From NCBI GenBank assembly GCA_905221605.1, contig CAJNDS010000646.1:481397-545396 (forward strand): DNA of 64,000 nt, in the 5' to 3' direction. The stretch comes from Symbiodinium natans. Lineage: Eukaryota; Sar; Dinophyceae; Suessiales; Symbiodiniaceae. This document shows, one piece after another, positions 1 through 10,679 of this stretch (positions are counted from its first letter, which is position 1; each line of letters opens with the position of its first letter). The notes beneath the pieces are model-generated. The model was not told where the DNA came from and did not search any database. It saw only the letters and a program-made list of their open reading frames with translations. The position numbers and the translations under genes were made by a program.

Positions 1-1175
1 TGCCGAGCTGGGCTTGGACTTCAGATCTTTGACATGAACCCTCAGCAAAATGCGGGGGGTGGAAGATTGTGGCTGATCAGTGATGTTTTTGTCATGTTTT
101 GGATCAGCTTGTATAGGTTTGTTTTGCTTCGGAGTGATTGGGAATCCGTGTGATCCCATCCTCGATGGTTTATGCCTCGTTGATTTCCAAGGAAATCATA
201 CGAGTGTGTTTTTGCCCAATACGCTATTTAAAGTGAGTGTGCAGTGTGTAGGAACTTCGTTCTGAAGCTGAGTTTAAGCTCACAAGAGAGAATTCGTTTA
301 GTTTGTGCACTTCGTGACTTTTGGCTCAAGTGGCTCTGACTGTGAAAAAGAGAGAGTTGTCCGCACTTGTGTGAGAGGTCAGGGTTCGTGCTTTCAAGGG
401 AAAAGGTACCAGAGGGACCTTCGGTTTTTCACGCACCCCCCCTTTTACAAACTTAATCTTGCTTGCCGTGTAAAACGCCGCGCCCGGCAAACTGTTCTGC
501 AATGCGTCTGGATCTTTTCGGTTTTTTTGGCAGAAATGGGTGATAAAATTGGCTGGAGGCTGCGCCCCAGTAAGTGTTTGCACCGTCAGATCCGAGCGGC
601 AACGCGCATCTGTCCTTGACGATGGGTACGGGATCCTGACCATCGAGTAATAACCTCGGTTCGATTCGAATGATGTCGCACCAGTAGCTACATGATGGTG
701 GTTTTGAGAATCTGGCAGTGTCGCAATTTGCGATTCCCCGCATGCTCTGCCAAACCCTTAACACAGAGGTTAAAGTGGCCACCGAAGACCCCCAGTCAAG
801 ACATCGCACACAAGGCCACACAGCTTTTGCGTTGGCCTGCGCATCAGTCTGCATCAGGTCCCTCCAAACCCTAACCCATGAGGTACGTCGGTAAGAAGAT
901 GGAAGGGCTTACATCACGTTTGCGTGTGGAAGCGCAAGGATCTCCATGGTAAAACTGCTTTAATCCAATCAGAGCCATTAGATTACAGCCAAGCGGCAAA
1001 ACAGCTGTGCCGCCGCAGGCCAAGCACAGACAAGGATGACCCTCTTGAAGGCCAGGGTGGGTGTATATTCTCCACATAGAAGTGCCCACAGTCGTGGAAG
1101 AAAGCACTGCAGTTTTGGTCTTTCCAGAGTCGGCACTCAGCCGAGATATTACAAGGGCGGGTCACATTGCCGTGA
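1..1175. other. No gene recognised; holds a spliced-leader relic and a short dispersed repeat
   Basis: I see no convincing coding region here; the open frames are short and unlike known families. Two things stand out. A spliced-leader-like relic lies at 311-330 (separate entry). A roughly 55-bp segment at about 689-745, containing GATGGTGGTTTTG and TTTGCGATTCCCC, recurs in diverged form at about 13967-14025, so it is probably an old dispersed repeat. Confidence 0.5.
311..330 (+). other. Relic of the dinoflagellate spliced leader (DinoSL)
   Basis: The last 12 bases, TTTTGGCTCAAG, match the 3' end of the 22-nt dinoflagellate trans-spliced leader exactly. The preceding TTCGTGAC resembles the leader's 5' half with substitutions and a two-base loss. 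DinoSL relics in genomic DNA are known traces of retroposed, trans-spliced mRNAs. No clear coding sequence follows, so any retroposed gene has decayed. A chance match of this quality in 64 kb is unlikely but not impossible. Confidence 0.5.
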
Positions 1176-1370
1176 GTTCTGTCAACGCACACTGCATGAT
1201 CTTTCCTTAGGGTGAGGAGAGAAGTCACATCCAGACCTAGGGACCCGAAAGGGTGGAGGTTCCAGGGTTTCCCGAACTTGCTCTTCTTTTCACGGGTGCT
1301 GCTCTGGGCAAGATATCGTTTTAAGGCAAGTGGGAGCCCAAGGCAGCTGAGATGGGCACACCCCCGTCTT
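1176..1370 (+). repeat. 195-bp dispersed repeat, copy 1
   Basis: This segment recurs at 2909-3103 with the same length and high similarity, beginning GTTCTGTCAACGCACACTGC and ending near GCACACCCCC. I found no split tRNA promoter boxes and no ORF. It could be a SINE-like or satellite-derived unit; its family is unknown to me. Confidence 0.7.
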
Positions 1371-2024
1371 GAAAGGCTACTCCACTTTGGGAGGCAAAGC
1401 GCGGCAATGTAGGCAGGGCTATCCCTTGGGTCGGTTCCTTCCTTCCTTCCTTCAATCCCTCCGCGAGGCTCCTACAGAAGCCGCCAAAGCAAGCTGGACG
1501 TGGTACCCAGAATGCCCGGGTTCAAAGTATGTTGGGAAACCCTTCATGCAAGAATCGTGTTGGCAAATGAAAGCAGGTAAGGTAAGCTGAGGTGGAAGGG
1601 CGAAACAAAATCTGCTAGGCCCCACCTACAGGTTAGGTCAGGGCCAGCTGAAGAGCCAAAGAGCTTCAGCTGGCTATGGGCATTAGGCAAAAGAAGTTGG
1701 CCATGATTCTTTTCTTTCCAACGCAGCGAGGGGTGAACTTCGCTATGCGGGCTACATCATGTACAAGAATGTACACGGCTCTTCTAGAGAGCAGGATGGG
1801 CAACTGCCACTGCACCCGACCCGAGGGTCCCATAAGCAGTGCAGCTTACCGAGGCCACTCAACATCTATGTGTGACTCGAGTGGTGAGAAGTCAAAAAGA
1901 GAGAGTGCACTCTACCCAATCTGTACAAGCACAGGGGTGGAGACCACTGACCTGGCGTCGGTTGTGAAACGCTACTCAGGGGCGGAGTCCGCTTACCCAT
2001 GCAGCCATCAGGGGCGGTAACCGC
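1371..2024. other. No gene recognised
   Basis: Only short unrelated open frames are present. The segment separates the first 195-bp repeat from the decayed USP-like fragment. Confidence 0.4.
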
Positions 2025-2734
2025 TTACCCTGTTGATGAAGTTGGTGGCGGTGAATCAGATGATATGTTTACGGCGAGGTCACTTGACTGAGGATTGTCG
2101 ATCTTGGAGTATAGCTTCTGGGCAACTTTGTTATCGTCATGCAAGTAGGCAGTGGCCCCCACATGGAAGGTGACAGCCCTGTAGTGTCCAGATTGAGGGG
2201 TATCACCGATGTGAATGATTGCTGCTCTTAGTCGATATCGTAGGGTTCCCCTCTGCAAACCATCATCGTGAAACACAGGAATGGAGAGGGTGTCAGTTGG
2301 CACAACTGGGGTAGTAGATTTGGCGTAGACTCCACCAACCTCTCGAAACCTGTTGAGTTGCAGCAAGAGCTTACTGGGATCAGTAGCAAGCGCGTGCGGA
2401 GCAGCCTGGAACTTCCATGCATCAATTAAGCTCTGCAACGCACATTCCTGTTGGGTCAGCAGGGGCTCAGGCAGCAGGATAGGCCAAGTGGCACCTTGAT
2501 CTGTGACCTGAATAGCGCCGTCCACATGCAATCTGGTCTGCCATTCTCCATGCATGGGGGCTGTGAGTAGCTCATTTGCCAACAGGTGCTTAATTCTGCT
2601 ACATCATGTTGCATATTTGGTTGTGCCCATGTTCCTAGCGCCTGGGTCCAGGGCATAAGCTGCCACAACTTAGCCGTTTTCTGAGTGACGAGCCAGGACA
2701 TCAGCCTTTGAAGATCATCACGAAAGAACGTCAT
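2025..2734 (-). pseudogene. Decayed LINE-derived USP-like (ubiquitin-specific protease) domain fragment
   Basis: Read on the minus strand, two overlapping frames together match the C-terminal domain of the LINE at 36.6-42.1 kb. The upstream frame carries QHDVAE, which fits the QxDAxEF box of USP (C19) deubiquitinases. A frame change near 2580-2600 leads into the second frame, which holds IIHIGDTPQSGHYRA and YLHDDNK, the USP His and Asp boxes. The catalytic Cys box is missing because the fragment is truncated at its 5' end, just below the 195-bp repeat at 2909-3103. No endonuclease or RT sequence is attached. This is most likely a dead 3' LINE fragment, since 5' truncation is usual for LINEs. 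It is an independent, diverged copy of the domain. Confidence 0.7.
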
Positions 2735-2908
2735 GCGCCTGAAGCTTTTGTGTGAGGATTAGACTGTTAGCATAGCAATGGTTACAGGAGTTTTAAAGTC
2801 GGAGTCGCCTCAAAGCTTCTCTGCAAGCTTCTCCAGCGCATTGGCCAACGCTCCGCGTCGGCCATGATTCATGCGTGACAAAACACACGGGAAAGAAAAA
2901 CCCGAAGC

Positions 2909-3103
2909 GTTCTGTCAACGCACACTGCATGACCTAACCTTAGGGTGAGGAGAGGAGTCACACCCAGACCTAGGGACCCGAAAGGGTGGAGGTCCTAGGG
3001 TTTCCCGAACTCGCTCTCCTTTTCACGGGTGCTGCTCTGGGCGAGATATCGTATCAAGGCAAGTGGGAGCCGAGGTAGGCTGAGACGGGCACACCCCCAC
3101 TTC
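2909..3103 (+). repeat. 195-bp dispersed repeat, copy 2
   Basis: Second copy of the unit at 1176-1370, in the same orientation, with scattered substitutions. It lies just 5' of the truncated USP-like fragment as that fragment reads. Confidence 0.7.
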
Positions 3104-3174
3104 AGGGGCCCAGGGCAGACCAGTGAAATTAGCCATCTACCCCCACCGCGGGTGGTCTGACCGTGCTGACACTT

Positions 3175-3600
3175 TTAGGCGGGGAGTGAAGCCACTTGCA
3201 GTAGGCCCGGGCTCCAATTGGCTTGCGGCGGCCAGAGGCTGACGTCGTGGTCCGAGCGATGTAGTTCCTGCAGATGAACTGGGAAGCGTTTGGCACGTGA
3301 GGCATGGGCGAACTTATCGGGGAGATGTCCGACTTTGAGGCAAAGTCCTTTTGCGTGTGCCCAGGAGGCAACTTTCTGCAGGAACGGGCACAGTGGGAAG
3401 GATGTCGTGAAAAGCTTATTCACTGAGGCTTGCGTGGGGCTATTGTCACTCCGAGTGGGAAGGCAGAAGCGTAGGCCAACCTGTCGCATGGTAGGCCATT
3501 TGAAGTGGGACCCACTGTGCGAGTGTCTCAAAGCAAGCGATATACTGCTGGGCGTCCTCGTAAGGAAAGGCCAGGGAAAGCGGGCTGAGATGCTTGAGTT
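3175..3600 (-). other. Possible coding remnant, family unknown
   Basis: The minus strand stays open for over 400 bases. The peptide has a protein-like mix of residues (for example CPFLQKVASWAHAKGL and HLQELHRSDHD) rather than the low-complexity output of neighbouring satellites. The frame continues into the first satellite unit at 3704, so its upstream part is repeat-derived. I recognise no domain. It may be a remnant of a retroelement ORF or an exon. Confidence 0.25.
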
Positions 3601-3703
3601 CTTGGGGCTACGGCTGAGGTGGCTCTGCGAAATCGCGCACGCGGGCTGTCTGGCGTGTTCTTGCACGAATTCAGGCGGTTTTCCTGCGCGCTCACATGTT
3701 GTC

Positions 3704-4690
3704 GTCATCCTAAACCCCCAAGAACTCAGGCAAGAGGCCGGGCTGGCATCGCGGGCCGCGAACGCGAACGCCGGGGCGATTTTCCTAAGCAGTGGCTGGA
3801 CCGCTGGTGCCTGACAGTTTTGAGGCCCTTTGTGGTTACGCAGATGCCTCAAATGTTTTGAGACTTCACCTCATGGCCAGTGGACGGGCGTCTATGCTAA
3901 GGCCGCTAAGGAGTGGTGGCAGAATGCATAGGCGCAGATGGCATCGCTGAGTGCAGCGACTGTGCAGCGTGTGGGCAGTGTCACCCTAAACCCCCCAGGA
4001 GCTCAGGCAAGATGGCCGGGCTGGCGTCGCGGGCCGCGCACGCGAACGCTAGGGCGATTTTCCTAAGCCGTGGCTGGACCATTGGTGCCTGACAGTTTTG
4101 AGGCCCCTTGTGATTGCGCAAACGCCTCAAAAGTTTTGAGATTTTACCTCATGGCCAATGGACGGGCGCCACGCTAAGGCTGCTAAGGAGTGGTGGCAAA
4201 ATACATAGGCGCAGATGGCATCGCTGAGTGCAGCGTGTGGGCAGTGTCATCCCTCCAGGAGCTCGGCCGGGCTGGCGTCGCGGGTCGCGCACGCGAACGC
4301 TAGGGCGATTTTCCTAAGCAGTGGCTGGACTAATGGTGCCTGACAGTTTTGAGGCCCCTTGTGGTTGCGCAGGTGCCCCAAATGTTTTGAGACTTTACCT
4401 CATGGCCAATGGACGGGCGCTATGCTAAGGCTGCTAAGGAGTGGTATGGAGTGGTGGCAAAATGCTTAGGAGCAGATGGCATCGCTGTGTGCAGCGTGTG
4501 GGCAGTGTCATCCTAAACCCCCCCAAGAGCTCAGGCAAGATGACCGGGCTGGCGTCGCGGGCCGCGCACGCGAACGATAGGGCGATTTTCCTACACAGTG
4601 GCTGGACGTTGGTGCCTGACAGTTCTGAGGCCCCTTGTGATTGCGCAGATGCCTCAAAAGTTTTGAGACTTCACCTCATGGCCAAGGCAC
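3704..4690 (+). repeat. Tandem array of a 261-275-bp unit (about 3.7 copies)
   Basis: Units begin near 3704, 3979, 4246 and 4507, each starting at GTCAYCC. Each unit carries the same stem-loop, TTTTGAGGC, about 19-20 bases of loop, then GCCTCAAAA, mostly conserved, followed by TTTTGAGAC. The unit at 4246 has one stem mismatch and the unit at 4507 another. A partial, more diverged unit follows at about 4763-4840. Unit length shrinks by small deletions. No coding function is supported. Confidence 0.85.
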
Positions 4691-4859
4691 GGGCTTCGGG
4701 CGATGCTTTCCGAAGGCCATTTCCTGGGTTAGAATGACCAGATCTTTACAATTCTTCTCCTGCGCTCACAGATGTCTCGAAAGTTTTGAGACTTGTCCTC
4801 ACTGCCCATGAAGGCGTCACGCGTGCCGCTAAGATGGGGCCACACCTTAGGCTCAGGGC

Positions 4860-7070
4860 TGTGAAGAGGGCTTGGCTGCTTGGGAACCAGGCTTGCACGC
4901 TTCGAGCCTAAGGCCGAAGGTCAAGGCCCTCTTGAGGTTGCGGCCAAAAACTTCGGGCCAAGGGAAAGGCTTGGCTCCCTTGATGTGATGCTTCAGCCCG
5001 AGGCCGGAGGCAGAGAGACTGGCGTGGCTTGCCTGGCGGCTGCGGGCTGAGGCGGAAACTGCAGGCCCCTCTGGGGGCTACAGCTTAAGCTGATGGCTAA
5101 GATTCGTCCTCCCTTGAGGTTGCGGCTCCAAGCTGAAGGCCAAGATACAAGCGTAGGACCCCTGAGACTGCGCCCAACTGGGGGCTGCGGGCTGAGGCTC
5201 AAGGCGAGGACGCGGCCGGGGGCGCTAAAAGCGAAGACGCAGGTTAGTCCTCCTTGAGGCTTCCCTGATTAAGGCCTACGTTCTCTGCGTGGCCTCCCTT
5301 GAGGTTGCGGCTTCAGGCTGAGGGCCAAGATGAGGGCTTCGGGCCCCTTGAAGCTGCGGCTCGACAGTGGGTGGCGGCGGGCTGAGGCTGAGAGCGAAGA
5401 CGCAGGCTTGTCTTTGCAGGCTGAAGGCGAAGATGAGGGTTCGGCCCCCGCTCAAGGCTACGGCCCCGCTGGAGGCTACGGCCTAATCTGATGGCTATAT
5501 GGGTGACAGCAAGGGAGCGGGCTCGTCCTCCCTAAGGCGGCCGCTTGAGGCCGACAGCTAAGATAGCTGCTTGGCTTCGCCAGCAAGAGAGGCTTTGGCC
5601 CCCTGAGATTGCCTCTCGGATGGGGGCTGCGGGCGGGAGGGTCTAGGATTGAAGGTTTAGGCTTTAGGCAGTTCCCCTGAGTTTGCGGCTTTCAGCTTCA
5701 GGCCAGGATGAAGAGGCTGGCCCCTTTGAGACTGCGGCTCAACTGGGGGCGGCGGGCTGAGGCTGCCCCCCTGAGACTGCGCTCAGGTGGGGGCTACGGG
5801 CTGAGGTTGGGGGGGAAGACGCGGGCTTGTCACCCGATTGAGGGCCGAGGGCGACAGAGGATAACTGCATAGCCCCCTTTGCGGCTATGGCGTCAAGTTG
5901 AAGGTTAAGATAGGGTTTTGGCCCCCCTGAGACTGCGGCTAGATTAGGCACTGCAGGCTGAGGCTTAGTCGAAGGAGCGGACTTGTCTTCCTTGAGGCTG
6001 TCGCTCACCCCCCTGAGACTCCAAAAAGCTTCACAGCCAAATATGACGGGTTGGCCTTCTTGAGGCGGCCCAAGACAGGCCAGATGCGAAGCTTTGGCTT
6101 CCACTGGATGCTGCTCAGGGTGAAGGCTGGGATAAGGACTGGCTCGCCGGGTGGTCTGTGGGCTCGAGGCTGACGCTTCAGGCGAAGACAACTGCTAGGT
6201 TCCTCTTGAGGTTGCGGCTTCAAGCTGGGGGCCAACCTAAATATGGCTTGGCCTCTTTGAGACTGCGGCGCAACTGGGGTTGCGGGCTGAGGCTGAAGGC
6301 GAAGATGCGAGCTTGTCCTCCCTGAGGCTGTCGCTTAGGGTCGAAGGCGAGGATACCTGCTCGGCCCCTTTGAGGTTGCGGCTTGAAGCTGAAGAGGCAG
6401 AAGGCCAAGATATCTGATTGGCCCCTTTTTGCGGTTGCGGCTTCAAGCTGAGGGCTAAGGAAGAGGCTCTGGCCCTCAACTGGACTTGCGGGCTGAGGCT
6501 GAAGGCGGAGATGCGGGCTTGTCGTCAAGGCCGAGATAACTGCGTGGTCCCCGTGCGGTTGCGGCTTCAGGCTGAAGGCCACGACGGAGACTGTGGCTCG
6601 ACGGGGGCCTGCGTGCTGAGAAGGCGAAGATGTGGGCAAGCGCTTGTCGTTTTTGGGGCCACCTAAACCCCAGAAGACGAAGATGCAAAGACAATTGCTT
6701 GGCACTATGCGAAAGACAATTGCTTGGCACCCTTTGAGGCAGCGGCGTCAATCTGAAGGCCAAGGTGTAGGCCTTGCCCCTTGAGACTGTGGCGCAACTG
6801 GGGGCGGCGGGTTGAGGCTGGCTTGTCCTCCTTGAAGCTGCTGAATCGGGTCGAAGGCTAGGACTAGGAAGACTGCTCAGCTTTCCCTGAGGTTGCGGCT
6901 TTAAGCTGAAGGCCAAGATAAGGGCTTTGGCCCCCTGAGACTGCGGCTCAATTGGGGACTGCGGGCTAAGGCTGATGAAGGCGAAGATCCTCCTTGAGGC
7001 TTTCGCTTACAGCCGAAGGATTAGGCGGCCAGGATAAATGCTTGGCTCCTTAGAAGCTGTGGCCTAAAGC
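4860..7070 (+). repeat. Degenerate GC-rich minisatellite block
   Basis: About 2.2 kb is built from drifting versions of a few phrases: CCTTGAGGTTGCGGCTTCA, AAGCTGAAGGCCAAGATA and GAGACTGCGGCTCAACTGGG, with GCGGGCTGAGGCTGAAGGCG. The phrases alternate irregularly at roughly 40-110 bp. Open frames on the minus strand are products of the repeat. No gene is seen. Confidence 0.8.
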
Positions 7071-7329
7071 GGGAGGCCAAGTCACGCTTCACGCGCAAGT
7101 GCGCAACAAAAACATCTGCATTTGGGCAGTTCCTGGGCAGCTTCTTCCGGAAGAACTCCACGTCGAAGAGGTGAACTGCACCTGGCGAGCGGGGCTGCTT
7201 ATTCCTACGGCCTAAGACAACCCATGGGCAGTTTTCTATGATGGGCAAGTGTGCGAGGAACCTGCGCAAAGGACATGTGGAGGGCACTGAAGGCAGCGCA
7301 TTTGGCTGCGCTGGCTGCGACGTTCCGAC

Positions 7330-9850
7330 ATGCTATGGGCCAATACTGCGCGGCCGAGCTTGGCGTAGGCAGCTGAGCAACATACCAACATGAGTCCGAG
7401 GCGGACCCACACGCGGCGCCAATTGCCTATAGTAAGGCAGCGGACATGTGTAGGTCGCTGGAGGCTGTGCTGAGCTGGGCCCGTCCCCACAACATGTTAG
7501 GCCATCCGTGGCGGATGCGCTTTTCCTGAACATGGAGGAGAGGGCGGAGTCCCTTCGACTCAGGCATAGGCAGCTGGGCATACTCCAGCTAGGGATTGGA
7601 TTAAGGGGACCTTTGGGGATATAGACCCTCTGAATAAGGTCCCTGGTTAAGAGAGCCACAAGACGTTCCTTTTCAGGGCCCTCCTACCTAGGACCAGCAC
7701 GAGTCCGAGGCGGGCCGTCAGCTATGACATGGAGGGCATGTCCTGACGTGGGCGTGAGGCAAGCTCAGAGGCATCCGAGTGACAGACAGAATGGTGCCTC
7801 GAGCGAGGCGGCAACCCAAGCTGTGCGCTTGCGAGAAAAACTTGGCCCTTGCGTCGCAAGGTGCCTGTAACGAGGAGGCATGGCTGAAGCAGAAGCTGGG
7901 TGTTTACGAAAAGCACTGACCGAGGCACGGCGGGGCTCTACGCTGCGTGTTGCCTGCAGAGGGGCCGGCGCTCACGCCCAAGTTGCCTGTAACAAGGTGG
8001 CGAAGCTGAACCCCAAGCCGGGCGCTTGAGGACTGCTGGCGGAAACTTGGCGGGCGCTTCAGGGCGCATCGCCTACAGCTAGCGAGAAGGAAGGGGGCTT
8101 GGCCTGGGGGCGCAAATTGCCTGTAGGAAGGCGCACGCTGGGCGCTCGTGAAGCACAAGCCGAAATTGGCAGGGCGTTTTGCGTGCCATGAAGCGATGCC
8201 ACACCCGGCATGTGTAGACGTGGTCATGAGGCAAGCCCAGACGCATCTGAGGAGGCAGTTTGCAAACAAATTTGCGCCTATAGCGAGGCTGTAACACCAG
8301 CAGCGCGCTCGCGAGAAAAGGCTTAGCCATTGTGGCACAAATTGCCTGTAGCAAGGCGGCGGACATGTGTAGGTCACTGGAATCCCGGGCATGTCTAAAC
8401 GCGGGCGTGTGGCAAGCCTGAGGCAGCGCCAGACCGTGCCAGTACCGATCTCCACATAGGCCAACCGAGGCGAACCAAGGTGGCAAATTTCCAGCATAAG
8501 TCCGAGGTGGACCACTGGTTTGTGACACGCAGGGCATGTCCAGTTGAGGGCATAAAATAACCCGGCAGCACAAGCAGTGCGCCTGCTAGGGGAAGGCGGA
8601 ATCTTTCGATTCGGGCATAGGCGGCTGGGCAAGTTTCCAGCGTGAGTCCGAGGCGGACCACGAATCTATGACATGCGGGGCATGTCCAAACGTGGGCCTA
8701 ACATAAGCCAGGCGAACCAAGCAGCGCGCTTGCATTCAGGCATAGGCGGCTGGGCAAGTTTCCAGCGTGAGTCCGAGGCGGACCACGAGTCTGTGACATG
8801 CAAGACATGTCCAGACGTGGGCCTAATATAAGCCCGGCGAAGCAAGCAGTGCGCTTGCAGCGAGGCATAGGCAATAATAGGCAGCTGGGCAGGGTGTGAC
8901 ACGAAGGGCATGTCCATGCGTGGACACAAGATAAGCCCGGCGGCAGGGGCAGTGCGCTTGCGAGGGGAAGGCAGAAACCTCCGATTCAGGCATAGGCGGC
9001 TGGGCAAAGTTCCAGCGTGAGTCCGAGGCGGACCACGAGTCTATGACACGCAGGGCATGTCTAGACGTGGGCCTAAAAATAAACCCGACGAAAACAAGTA
9101 GCACGCTTGCGAGAAAGCAGAGGCGAGGTCTTTTGCTGCGAGGCATAGGCAAGAAATAGGCAGCTGGGAAAAAATTCCAGCGTGAGTCCGAGGCGGACCA
9201 TCAATCCTTGCGAGGGAGGGCGGAATCTTCCGATTCAGGCATAGGCGGCTGGGCAAAGTTCCAGCGTGAGTCCGAGGCGGACCACGAGTCTATGACACGC
9301 AGGGCATGTCTAGACGTGGGCCTAAAAATAGGCCCGGCGAAAACAAGCAGTGCGCTTGCGAGAAAACAGAGGCGTGGGCTTTTGCAGCGAGGCATAGGCA
9401 AGAAATAGGCAGCTGGGAAAAAATTCCAGCATGAGTCCGAGGCGGACCATCAATCCTTGCGAGGCGGGGCGGAATCTTCCGATTCAGGCATAGGCGGCTG
9501 GGCAAAGTTCCAGCGTGAGTCCGAGGCGGACCACGAGTCTATGACACGCAGGGCATGTCTAGACGCGGGCCTAGAAATAAGCCCGGCGAAAATAGGCAGT
9601 GCGCTTGCGAGAAAACAGAGGCGTGGGCTGTTGCAGCGAGGCATAGGCAAGAAATAGGCAGCTGGGAAAAAATTTCAGCGTGAGTCCGAGGCGGACCATC
9701 AATCCTTGCGCGGAGGGCGGAATCTTCCGATTCAGGCATCGGCGGCTGGGCAAAGTTCCAGCGTAGGTCCGAGGCGGACCACGAAACTATGACATGCGGG
9801 GCATGTCTATACGTGGGCCTAACATGGGCCCTGCGAAACAAGCAGCTTGC
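7330..9850 (+). repeat. Satellite array grading into a regular 249-bp repeat
   Basis: The phrase GAGTCCGAGGCGGACC recurs at least a dozen times across this block, and its core GTCCG-AGG-CGGAC is a perfect small hairpin. From about 8996 to 9790 the array is regular: units start at 8996, 9245, 9494 and 9742 (periods 249, 249, 248). The left part is older and degenerate. Because 249 is a multiple of three, similar open frames recur in each unit on both strands; they are not genes. Confidence 0.9.
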
Positions 9851-10679
9851 GCCAACTCATGCCATTCCCTTGTGGGGGATTTCGCTGCAGCAGGAGTCTC
9901 GGCATCCCTTTGCCGCCCAGATCGCCCGCTGGGCGCTGTAAGTCCCTCGGAGGCAAAGGCCTAAGTCCGTCTGTGCATTTTGCAAGATGTCAGATTCAAG
10001 GGACGGGCTTGACCGCATCTCTCGAGGCGAAAATGCATGAGAGGTGGCGGTCAAATGCCTACCTGGGATTCACATGAGCCAGTGCAGGCTTTAGACTTTC
10101 GGCTCACGTGGTAACCAATGCTGTGCATTGAGCCATCCTTCATAGCACTCCAAAGAGCATGTCCGCGTTCTCTAGAGAGACGTAGCGCGTTCTAGAGCAA
10201 GTGACACCGGGGAGGCAAGCGACTTGCTTATAAGCAAAAGTTTTTCAAATTCCTTTGTGTGTCCTTACACATGATGTCTTGAACATGAAGATGAACCACG
10301 AGTTTGCATTGCATAAGTTGAGAACTGTGTTGAAACCGTTTGTTTTTTTGCTTTTAGAAACAGGCATGGACATGGCATGTTTTTGAGGGCTTGAAAGTGT
10401 TTCTTGCTTTGAGCTTGACGTGAGATGCTTGGAGTGCACATGATGAGCAAAGAAGCACCAAGTGCGCGTTGCTTTGATTTTGCTCAAATCTTGGCCGCCG
10501 ACTCTTGCTTCGCTCGTGTCGTCGTACTGAAGTTCGAGCAGAGTGGCTGTGCACTTGTATGTTTGTTTTTCTGAAGCACTGAAGTCCTGAGAAGCATTAG
10601 GACGTTTGCATGTGTTCTTCTTTGTTTAACAAAGTTGAGATGGAATTCACGAAAGTGAAGCGCTGACTCTGCGAGAGAC
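9851..10679. other. No gene recognised; possible 5' flank of the copia-like element
   Basis: Between the satellite and the gag-like ORF there is AT-richer sequence with TGACATG- and GCTTGAGCTTG-like phrases. Similar phrases reappear just after the protease ORF (13147-13330). The two flanks could be worn LTRs, but I could not align them convincingly. Confidence 0.3.

Noticed and set aside
640-690. GGTTCGATTC considered as a tRNA T-loop.
   Set aside because: The flanking bases do not form a T-stem, acceptor stem or anticodon arm.
3704-9790. Tandem arrays considered as a CRISPR-like array.
   Set aside because: Units are 250-275 bp or irregular, without short identical repeats and unique spacers, and the genome is eukaryotic.
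7900-9841. Recurring open frames of 60-110 codons on both strands.
   Set aside because: They repeat at 249-bp spacing with the satellite and have no protein-like conservation.
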